A DNA stretch of 64,000 nt, from contig NC_133395.1 in assembly GCF_047511655.1 (NCBI RefSeq), forward strand, positions 148,479,818 to 148,543,817. Reading direction: 5' to 3'. The stretch is from Castor canadensis. Taxonomy: Eukaryota > Chordata > Mammalia > Rodentia > Castoridae. Below are positions 11,017-23,000 of the stretch, piece after piece; the stretch's first letter is position 1; each line of letters opens with the position of its first letter. The translations under genes and the position numbers were made by a program. The notes under the pieces are model-generated. The model was not told the origin of the DNA. It made no database searches and was given only the letters and a program-made list of their open reading frames with translations.

Positions 11017-14000
11017 GTGAGTAGATGACATGACATTCTGGATATGGAGGGAGTGGAATAGTCTTTCAAAGCCAAGGTGAGGAGGGTCAGTGTTCTGGTC
11101 TTTGAGAGGGAGATACTGATTCAGTTCCCCTCAGGGTTTATTGTCAGCTACTCATCAAAGGTCAGTAATGGGACTTGAGAACAGGCACAATTTTTGCCTT
11201 TGGTGGAGGTGAAGTATTTAGGGGCACACAGAAGACCTGGTGGTCCAAAAAAATGAATCCTCCCCTAAGACTTTGGAGTGAAGGCTATGCTGGCTGCCCA
11301 GGAGCAGAATGTTCTGTATTAGGTTTTAGTTCAACCCAAGGAAGACCAATCTGAGTGAACCTGGTGGGGATATAGCTGCAGGAATTTGCTCTTCTCTGGA
11401 GGCCTCTAGGACACTGAGATGCCCACTCGGGGGACACAATAGAGGGTCTGATTCTGGGCTGGAGCAGCTGGCATTTCATAGTTCTATCCCTTAGTTTTGT
11501 TGACATGACAATTGTCTTCCTTTCATAATTTTCAAGTATCCTTGTTTGAGTAAATAGGGTCTTATTCTTTAGTGGGAGGGCCTCCATCTGTCTTCAGAGT
11601 TCACATGCCCCAAACTCCATATGCTGACAGCAAGGAGTCCAGAAGCTTAGTGTGTCTACCTCGAGAGGGGCTGCAACATTGTGGGGGTCTGTCCTGATGT
11701 ACTGATAAGCCAAGAGACCCAGAGACAAGCTGGCCCATGTCAAGGCAATGTACGGAATGACCAAAAACACACATCCATATAAACGTGTACGTAAATGTCC
11801 ACAGTAGCGTTATACATAATCATCAAAAAAAGTAGAACTGACCCAGTCCCCATCTGATTGCAGCATGTGGTATATCCATACAACAGAGTATTATTCAGTG
11901 AAAAAAGAACTGAAGTACTGCTACACTTACTTCAGCATGTACAAACCTTGAACACATTATGCTAACTAAAAGAAGCCATCTGTTATACTGTTACTAGAAT
12001 CTGAGATCCATATTGCTCCCCACTCTACCAAAAACCCAGGAGATAGAAGCTGGTGGAAGGAAACAGGTTTATTCTAGGCTGGCCCTGAGGTCGATGGAGG
12101 AGACCTCTTCCTCTCAAACCTCCATCTTTAAGAGCTCAGGAAATGCAGAGTGCAAAGGGACAGAAGAGGTTACAATGAGACAATTGGCAGGAAACCATGT
12201 GCGGGTGGAGTCTTTCTCTTCAGAGCACCTTCTCCTTCCCCTCTTCCTGAAATTGTCTGGATCTCAGGCCTTCTGTGTGTCTTCATTTTCTTTTTAGAAA
12301 AACCAGTTCATATGAACACGAGGAAAGAATGGGTCACTAAAATGGTAGGGGAAAGACTGGGAGGGAAATGCAACTAAGGTCCCCAGTTCATCACCTCACA
12401 CCCCAGTTTCCCTCCTCCAAAATAATAAACTTAGTGAGTTTGTTGCTCTGGACACTTTTCTATAGTTTAACATTCATGGTATAAATATGGCTTCTGCCTG
12501 CACTGTTACAGTATGATTCCATTTATAAGAAATGTCCAGACTAGGCAAATCCATAGAGACAGAAGTAGATCAGTAGTTGCCAAGGACTCAAGGGAGGGAA
12601 AATGATGGGTCATGGATACAGTTTCTTCTTGGAGTGATGAACGTGGTCTAGATAGTGCTTATAGTTGCACAACATGGTGAATATACTAAGAAAGACTCCA
12701 TTGTGCACTTTAAAAGATTGAATTTTATGGTGTGCAGTAAGGAGTTTGGCCTTGTCCAGAACAGGTCTGGCTTATGCTTATGTGATCTATGTCACACCTG
12801 AAGGCTGGCTGTGGCAGAAATCCCAGCAGTTTGATTAAGGTGGGGGCTTTGGGTCATGCAGTGTCAGTTGATCTAGACACTGGTTCAGCAACTTGGACAG
12901 TCAGTCACCCAACCAGCCATGTCCATGGAGTGGAGCACAGTAAGAACTACAGCCTTAAGACTTGGGTGAACATCCCTGTGTGGCAGTGTTCTTGAATGTT
13001 GTCCCCCATCAATGCCAACATGGCAGCATCTCCTGACTCCATGAGGAAAGGGCAGCAGAGGCATCTGGTATTTGGAGCCATCCCTGACTTAGCCTTGGCT
13101 GATTTTAATCTATAACCTTTCCCTGTAATAAACCTTAACTGTGAGGATAACAGCTTTAATGAACTCTGATTCCTTTTAGTGAATTAAACTTGAGGGTGGT
13201 CTTAGGAACCTCCTGAACTTGAAGTTAATGTCAGAAGAAAGGGTAGTCTTGGGGGGGCTATGCTTTTAGTTTGCAGTTTGACTAACTCTGAGCATATAAT
13301 ATATGAATGCTATCCAGAAGCTTTTCAGTGGCAAGAATAATATGATATATATATATATACATACATGTGGGCTGGAGTTATATGTAGGAAGTATGAGGCC
13401 CTTGATTTGACATCCAGCACTACCACAAACAACTAAAAAATTCATATGCTTGGAAATTAATAAACATATTTCCAAATAATGTGTGGGCCCAAAAGAAATC
13501 ACAATGGAAAGAGACATTTTAAAATTGAACAATAGTAAAAATCTATAATATCTATCTGTGGCATGGTGTAAAAATATTACTTAGAGGCTCAAAATGGAGG
13601 TAAAACCTCTTCCTGGGCATCTCCAATCTGACTCTGGCCAGCATCCTAAAGAGTTATTTTTCAAAGGAAAAGTTTTACATGTAGTCTGATTTCATGGTTT
13701 TCTTTATCTTATGGGTCATTTTGATGTCAAGTTTAAGAATTCTTCAAAAGGTCCTGAGTATCCCTCCTATGTGCTCTTCTAAAAGTGCTAGTTTTATGGT
13801 TGACATTTAAATGTATGATCTAGCTTCAATTAATTGGTATAAAAAGTTTGAGTTTGGTCCTTTTTTTTGGCATATAGACATCCAAATGCTCTGGCAACAT
13901 TTTTTGGAAATTCCTCCTCCTCTTCCTCCTTCTCTTCTTTCTTCTTCTTCTTTGTCTTCTTTTTTTGTGTGTGTGTATTCCTTGGGATTTTCTTCACAGA

Positions 14001-17000
14001 CCATGATGTCATGTACAACTAGGGATGATTAAATTTCTCCCTCTCTAGTCTGTAGGCTTTTACTTCCTTGTTGTGCTGGCTAAGACTTGCAATACTATTT
14101 TCTATAAGTGGTGAGAGCTGATGTTCTTGACTTGTTTTGATTATTCCCTACCACATGTGACCTCAGTGGAAAGGTTTTGTAGATGGTGCTTTATCAGTTT
14201 GAGAGACTTCACTCTGTTTCTGATTTGCTGAGAGCTTTCTAATAAGCTGGCTCACAGAATTCATGAATATCAATTCCAGGTAGACCAAAACTCTGCTTTT
14301 AAACGTTGAACTTTGGTAGTTATACACTCACATGTTGCAAAAATAATAGATTTCATGTCCCCATTACCCAGCTCCCCCAATGGTGACATCTTCTATAACC
14401 ACAGTGCTTCATTGATTGACACAGTGCAACTAACTAGACTACAATGATCTAAACTTACTCAAATTTCACCAGAAAAACCTATTTTTGAAAAGCAAAACTA
14501 AAACTTTTAGATGAAAATATAGGAGAATATATTTATGACAGCAGAATAAAGACTTCTTGAAGAAGAAGGAATACAAAGAATAAGGGAAAAGACTGGTAAT
14601 TTGGCTATTTAAAATCAATACCTTCTGTTCAACAAGAACTCATATACGTTGCAAAAACATAAGCCACAAACAGAAAAAAAATTTGCAATGTGTTGAACAG
14701 AGTTAGTACCATGCCAGATAGGGTGGCGCACACCTGTAACCCCCAGCACTGAGGAGGCTGAGGCAGGAGGATCCTAGGTCCAGGTCAGACTGGGATACAT
14801 CACAAGAGTCTGTCTTCAAAAAAAAAAAAAGTTCTTTGAATCAATAAGACAACAATAAAAACATCCCCTGGAAGAACAGGCAAATCACTTCACAAAAGAG
14901 GAACTGCTAGTGACTGCACACAGCTTTCTGGAAAGGGATAGGCGGGTGGGCACAGATGTCCAAGTGAGGAATGGCACACAGGCAGTGACAGAGCAGGTGG
15001 GTGGCTATTGCCAGAAGGCAAAGTGTGAGTAATGCCGGAGCAGGGGGTGGTGGCAGGAGGTGCTGGGCTTACAGGGGTGGCAAGCAGCAGGGAGGAGGCA
15101 GAGGGATTAGCTGACTTCAGTGTTATTACTGTCAATTCCCTGTCAGGGCCTCAGGTTGTGAATTTACTAAATGCATTTGCCAACAATTTGTTCCTTTCTT
15201 TTGTTTTAGACAAGTCAAAATAAAACCAAATCTCTGCCAGAACAAAGCCACCAAATGTTTCCAGTACCTTGCCTACCACCTTCTCTTGCAGGATACTCCC
15301 CTCCGAGCACGGAGCATGCAAGGTGCTGTACGACTCGCGGCTGCTGTTCCGCCACCGGCTCTACACCGACCTGGAGACCATCCTGTACCGCGTGCACCTG
15401 TTCAGGCCCCTGTTGCTGCTCACGCGGCACGCGGGGCTCTATGTGCGTGGCGTCGTGCCGCGCAGGGCCTTCCACGCGCTGGCGAGGTGGGCGTGGGGTG
15501 AGAGGGATAGCAGGCGGGCCTCTACCTCCTTAGATAGCAGTGTAGGCTCTTCTGAGACAATGCCAGGATGTTCTGGCAGAAGAAGGACCCACCAGTTTTG
15601 TGGCCTGTGATGTTGCTATGTTTGCTACCCCTCAGAACAGCCTAGAAGCACCTGAGGAAGAAGGGCTGGCTAAAATCCATTTTCCTGGGGAAACCATGAG
15701 TTTCTGCATCATCCGCAGACACAGCTTCCCTTCCAGAGCTGATACTTTGCCTCTGCCTCCTCCCTAAGCTTAGTGCCACCCATCCTCTCTGCTCCTCAGT
15801 AAGTGAATGCACAAAGGTCTGGCTCTTCCTGTAAGTGGTGCCTTTGTCCCAGGTGACCTGGGGTCTCACCACCTCTTTATGGAACAGCTTCTGACCAGTG
15901 GTGGCTCTTGGAGGAACCAGTCCCCTCTCCAGAAGCCACAGTTCAGGTGCAGAGGACACAAGGAAGGGGTGCAAGGGTAGCAAGTCTGTGTACAGTCCCT
16001 GGGGTGTAGGAGAAGCCTAGGGAGGGCAGGAAAGGCTGACACTGGGGAACCAGCAGCTTGTTCATCTGAGAGCTTCTTGCCAGTTCCCGCAGGGTGCAAC
16101 TCCCATCTTCCTCTTTATAGAGCCAGCTGCAGATCTGGGTTGCTGGCCTCAGCGATAGCTTGTCAAATGTATTAATAAAGGAGAAAGAGAATAAAGGAGT
16201 TGAGGAAACAGAACTTCAGGATGGAGAGTAATGGAGAAAGAGCTCCATTACTGAGAAGGCTTTTCATTTTTTCCTTACCCTCACCACTATCTCTGGTCCA
16301 GGTGTAGAGGAGTAATGAAGCTCTCAGTCAGGGAGGGGCATGTGGAGGTGCTGGGACACTGGACATCCTGAGACTTGACTGTCATCAGCTGGAGAGGCTG
16401 GATGCTGTCCTGCCCGGTTCATGATGGAAAACAGCTAGGGTTCTATCAGGGAAAGGAAAGAAAGCTGTTGTTTATTAAGTGCATTCTGCATTTGGTAGCT
16501 ACATCCACAATAGCTTTATTCCTCTCTGCTAGTTAAGGAAGCAGTTCAGAAAGGCCAAATGAGAGGCAAAGTCCACCACCCTTGGCACCCACCTTGCCAG
16601 CCTTGGGAAACAGTGAGCAGCACACAGCAGTTTCAGGACATGTCTTTTGGTCAGCAGCATTGTGGACCAAAGGCCCACTGCAGACTAGGCCTGGAGACGG
16701 GGGTCCTGGTGGGGAGGCAAGATGATCATGCAGGCCTTGAGCTTCGCTCAGAAGTAAGGCTGTGTGCATGTGGCCCACTCCGGTACGGGAGGATCCTGAG
16801 ATCCACCCTACTGATGTCCAGCATGTCAGGGTTTCTCCACAGTGGGGAGTGGATTGATGAAGGAAGCACTCAGAGTAGAGCCCTTCATTTCTGGGAGTTC
16901 CAATAAAGCAGGAGGAAGGCCAGCTCGTAGAATGGAATCCTGTGACCTGATGCCAGCTAGTCCATCTCTCTGAGTTTTCATTCCTACTGTAAAATGGGGG

Positions 17001-20000
17001 TGGTTATACCTACCTTGCAAGTGAGACTGAGTGGGTGGCCGGTCTTTGTTCCAGAGTCTATGACATCTGCTACAACAGCACCAGGCTCAAGGAGGTGATT
17101 GTAAGAGGACTGCTGCCTTCCTCTGCTATGATCAAAGACCTGAGTCAAGAGTTTGGGATGCCCATTTCACAAGAGGATCTCACAGATGCAAAACTGCTAG
17201 TCATATCATCTCTGCCCTCTCTCTATGTTGAAGACTTCCAAAGCCGGGCTTCCATCCTCACTTTGGAGATCCGTACTCACCAGGAGAAGTACCTGCAGTG
17301 GCGTAATGCCATGCTGCTGAAGAACAAAGTCCAGAAAGCCAGGCTGATCCAGGTGGGTGTTCTCCCCTCCATCCACATCAGGGTTCCAACCCCTGCCTCA
17401 TTTGTCCACCACTGTTGACAGATGCAGGTAGGTGCCTCTGGCCTGTGTTTGCTCTTCTGGCCTGGGACAGTGGGATGGGTGGGCCAGCTTAGCAGGATGT
17501 GGGGCTAAGCCACACCAGAGTATTCACTCCCAGTCCTGGCTTACCTTGGCTGCAATTCCTGAAGGTAAGAAGGAAAGCTTTTAAGGCATGTAGCATTCAC
17601 CATGGGTTCAGAGTTCAACTTAGAAAACTTTAAGATGTGTGTGTGTAACTTCTTGCTTAAGCTACCTAAAGGCATGGATGTCATAAATTGTCTTTTAGAA
17701 AATAACTGACCTGTATGGAAAAATCTGAGAGAAAATAGGAGACAGAGAAGCTGTGAGGCATAGATGATTGGTGGTATGTGGTCTGGATGGCCCAGGAGAC
17801 ACTCACTCACCCATGGCAGCCAAAAAGATTTGAAAACAGAAACAACTAAGGTGTGACTTGAAGTCGTCTGCCCATGATCTGTCTGCACGAAGCCTCCCCT
17901 GACACCTTTACTCTCCACCTGTCGTTTTTTTTTCTTTTTTTTTTTTTTTAATTTGAGACAGAGTTTCACTCTGTAGGCAAGGTTGGCCTTAAACTCCAGA
18001 TTCTCCTGCCTCAGCTTCCTGAGTGCTGGGATTACTGTGTGTACCACCACGCTTGACTTCTCCATAGTTTTATTGCATATGTGTATATTCATAAACATCT
18101 CACTAGATTTGCCTATATTTGAAATGTAATGATACCACATGTACTTTCCAGTTTGAATTTTTGCTCAGTATTAATGAGATCCAATCATGTAGATGTGTAG
18201 CTGTAGGAATATATCATAATTTACTTATTGGGTTACATTTATATTCTTATCTCTTGCTACTTAAATATATAACTATATGCTAACAGTCTTCTGCTAAAAA
18301 TGTTTTTTTGGTGGCACTTGGGTTTGAAAAAATACGTTTTATTTTTCCTAGGATGTACACTTAGGATTAGAATTGCTGAGTGGCACTTTCATTTGTCTAG
18401 ATAATCCCTTATTTTCCAAAATGATTATAAACCAACATAAACTACTCCACTATGCATTAGAGATCCTGCCATCCTACTTCCCATGCTAATGCATTATAGG
18501 CAGACTTAAACTTATTACTAACAGTATCTCACAGAGGTTTTAATGTGTATTGTTTACCAATAAAGGTAAATATCTCTTCATACATTTCCTGAGGATTTTG
18601 ATTGCTTTTCCTGACTTTTAGGTAATGTTAAAACATCACCTAAATGTTAAAACATTCTTGATGCCAACTGAATAGCATTTGTATATGTGGCAAGTATCTT
18701 CTTGTTTCTGACTTGTTTTCTCACTCTCAATGGTGTCTTTCAGTATAAGTTATTTTAAAACTTGGTAATTTTTTTGTATTTTCTCATCACATTTTTCCTG
18801 CTTTTCAGAAATATTTTTTTACCCTAAGATCATAAGACCATTCTGTTTTCTTCTAACAGTTTTAAATATTTGTTCATCATATTTCAACTCTGAATTCAGC
18901 TGAGATTTATTTTTGTATGAGGGTGGGAATTTAATTTCATTTCTTCCATATAGATGATCAGTGGTGCCAGAAATCTTACTGTAATCCTTCTGCTCTCTGC
19001 TTCTTGAGTAGCTAGGATTATAGGCATGAGCCACCCATGCCTAGCTCCAGCAATCTTAAATAGCCTGTCCCTTCCCCCCAATGATTATACTGCAGGTCAG
19101 GTTGTAATTTATGCATGTGTATGAGTGGTTGGGGTCCTCATTGAGATTGCATCTGACTTTATTACTATTCCCTTCAAAGAACTAACAGATTGCTTTTTTA
19201 ATTTCCATATCGTGTACTTTCTATCTCCTTGATTTCTGCTCTTATTTTGGATTTAATTTGAAGTTCTTTTTTCTAACTTCAGATGGAAGTTTAGATAATT
19301 GATTTTTTTGGGAATTCATCTTAATATATACAATCTAGCTATAGACTCCCTATGAATATCAAGTGCATCCCACAAGCTTTATATATATTTCATGCTACCT
19401 GTTAAGTTACATTTTAAATTTCTTCTTTGATATACAGATTATATGATGAATGTATTGTTTAATTTCCAAATACTTTGGTTATTCAGTTTTATCCTAATTT
19501 CACTGATATCCTGCCTTTTGCTGAGATTTACTTCATGACCCAGCCTGGAAACTTTGGTAAATGTTCCAGTGTACTCAAAAAAAATGTGTATCCTATAGTT
19601 GCTGATATGTTGTATATATGCCAGTTATGTTGACTTGACTATTTTTCCAGGTCATTTATAGCCTTAGTGATCTTAGAAGAAAATCTTTTTCTTCTATCAG
19701 TTACTAAGGCAAGTCTGTTAAAATCTCTAAATATGATTATGAGTTTGTGCTTCTTTAGTTTTATAACTTCAGACTATTTCATCTTGATTTGATTACTTTA
19801 TAGCTCTGGTAACCCTTTTTTTCTTAGATTATACTTTTTATATGTATACATTAAACATAGTAAAGTACACAAATATCAAATGTATAGCCTTGTTCATATC
19901 TATGTATATGTGAAAACATTATTCAAATCAGTTATAAAATATTCCATTACCCCAAAACATTATGTGCCTTACCAGTTAGCCACTATTCTTAATTCTTTAC

Positions 20001-23000
20001 CATACACATGTATTCTTATACCTGTTTGGCATTTGCTCCACATACATTTTAAGTTTTTCCATGATATTGTATATATATTTATTCCTGAGTTTTCAATTGT
20101 ATACCACAGTTAATTTATCCATTTTCTACTGATTTATATTTAGACTGACCCAAGTGGCTTTTTTTGGGGGGGCACTATTGTGGATAAAACCACTATGAAC
20201 ATTTTTGTACAGATCCTCTCCACACACACACATGTACATTCCTCTTTGGCATGTACCTAGGAGTAAAATTATTGGGTCATAGGATAGGCATATGTTTAAG
20301 CTTTTAACTTTAGCTGTCTTTCTGAAGTGGTTATACTATTCTGCACTCCTATAAGTAAATACATGGGAGTCCCATTTTCCTTGCAACTTGCAAACACTTG
20401 GACTTTTTAGTCTATAATATCAGCCATGCTGGTGAAATGTCTGGTATTACATTCTTGTTTGTGCCTTTCCCTGATGAGTAATGATTTGAGCACCTTTTTA
20501 CATATTATCAGCTATTTGGAATCGTTTTGTGAAGTGTTTGTTTAAATTTATATTTTCCCTCTATGTAAGAGAAACTTTGTTTTTCTCACTGATTAGTAGT
20601 GTTTTCTTAGTATTAGTCAGAGTTAGACAGAGTTGTCCAATGTATTAGAAATATCTTTTCCCAGGCTGTGGCTTGACTTTTGTTTTAGAGCTGCATTTTG
20701 ATGAGAAGTACTTAATATTCATGAATATCAATTTACATTTTTCTCTGGCTAGATTTTTTTATTACTTAGAATTCCAGTTTTCTTTTCATCCCACGTCTTT
20801 TGGCTTCCATTGTTCCAGCTGTTCTTTTGAAGATAACATGCTTCCCTCTGGTTGCTTTAATTTTTTCTCATTTATTTGGTTTCAGAAAAACACCAATATA
20901 GGGGTGTTTTTCTTTGGATTTATCCTGCTATGTATGGGTTTATAGAAGTTGTTGAACCTTTGGTTTGATATCCTTTAAGTTGAAAATATTCTAGAACAGT
21001 GTTTATCTTCTGATATTACTTCTATTCATATTCTCCCTGTTATGGGATTCAGTGACAGGTATTTTCGCACATCTCACACTTATTTTCCAGCCTTTCTTCT
21101 TCTTTTTCTTCAATCTGAGTATCTTCAACCAATTTATCTTCTGACTGAATAATGTGCCATATGTAGTCTGCTACTAAAACCATCCAGTGAGTTGTAACTT
21201 TTTAAATTCTGATTTCCATTCAATTTCTTTTCTCTCTCTTCTCCTTCTTTCTTGGCAGTGTCTCACGACCCAGCCCAGGCTGTGATCTTCCTGCCTCAGC
21301 CTTCTGAGTGCTTGGGTTACAGGTGTGCACACCTGGCTTCACTTATTTTCTTGATTAACTGTATAAGTAGTGTTGTCAGAGTTGTAGAGGTCCTTGATGT
21401 CTAATGCCAGAGGACTTTTTTTTTTCTTCCAGTACTGGGATTTGAACTCAGGGCCTTATGCTTGCTAAGCAGTTGCTCTACTACTTGAGCTACAGTCCCA
21501 GGGTTTTTTTTTTCCATTGGTTATTTTTGATAGAGTCTCACTTTATGCCTGGACCACAATCCTATTTGTGCTTCCCTGCATAGCTGAGGACAAGCTCGTA
21601 CCACTGCACCCTGCCATGGATTGAGATGGGGTCTTGTGAACTTTTGGCCTCAGCTAGTCTTAAACTGTGATCCTCCTGATTTCCTTCACCCCCACAGCTG
21701 TGATTACAGGCTTGAGTCACTGTGCCTGCCTAATGCTGGAGAGCTTTTAGCAGCCAAGCAGAGAACAAATACCCTTAACTCAGGTTGAGGCGTTTTTCTA
21801 GACTGCCCTTACTCCTAATGCATAGACTTTCTAGTTCTGAACCAAAAGCCTCTGGCCCTTAGGATCCTTCTCCTTGGCACACTTTAAATTTTCTGTTTTT
21901 AGACTGTGACACTTTAAAAAATATCTGCTTAGCTTTTGGTTCACTTAGCTGCTTTATTTTGTTTGGGTTTTTATCTGCCTCATTCAGGGGTAACTTAGGA
22001 ATTAGCAAATGCCTTGAGAGAAAAACTTTCTCTCTAGGGGATGGGGGTGGCTCAAGCCATAGAGTGCCTGCCTAGCATTCCTGAGTTCAAACCCCAGTAC
22101 CACAAAAAACAACAACAAAAACAGACTTCATGTACTTCTGTGTCTCCAGATTCTTGGCCTTGCTGACCCCAGGTGCTTTGATTGCTCTCCAGTGATGTCA
22201 AGTGGATGCATCTTCTCACAGAGATGTTGCTGTGGTTTAGTGTATTTTGAGACTATGCCAGGTGCACATGTTCACAAGTTGTGTATTTTTGCTCTCTCTG
22301 TATAATAGCCTTTCTGTCCTTTTGATAGGCTTATTTTGAATCATTTTGTCAGAATATCTGCCACTCTAGATTTTTGTCTTTGCTTTCTGGTGTCTTTTTG
22401 CCTAGTGTGTATTATATATCTCTTTTAATTTTAAAGGTACATTGTCTAAAGCTGTTTTGAAGACAGTATATTGTAAGGTTTAAAAAACCAATCTGAGATT
22501 TGTTAACTGGCAAGCTTAAAACACATTTATGGTAAATGTTGTTAGATTAGACATTGTTTTGCCACCTAATTTTCTTTTAAACATTTCTTTCCAGTGTTTT
22601 GTGAAGAGATGTTTTCTTCTGTTCATTTAGAAGTTATACATTCTATTTTGTGTTCTAAGATGATTATCCTGAAGACTAGATTCATTTATATATATTCCTA
22701 TCGAATTGTTGCTCACCACTCTTTTATAGTCTCTAGAACTCCAGTTTTAGGCTGTTATGAAACTTTACCTTTTCATATAGGAAAACTGTCCTAGGATATT
22801 GGACACCATTGCTTGCTAACTTGAATCCTTCTGGATTTTCCTCATTTTGAATTTTCTTCCAAGAAGGTCTTTGTGTAAAACCTCCAAGTCTTGTAAGCCT
22901 GAGTGTATGTTCCCACAACTAAATGAACAGTTTACCTAGACCTGAAATTCTAGGTTGAAGTTTTTATTTTGTTTATAGTAGTGCTGATGCTGAATGTGAT

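Noticed and set aside
17541-18140. A 199-residue minus-strand frame
   Set aside because: Its middle is translated B1 SINE with a lysine run from the T tract; there is no splice context or family similarity.
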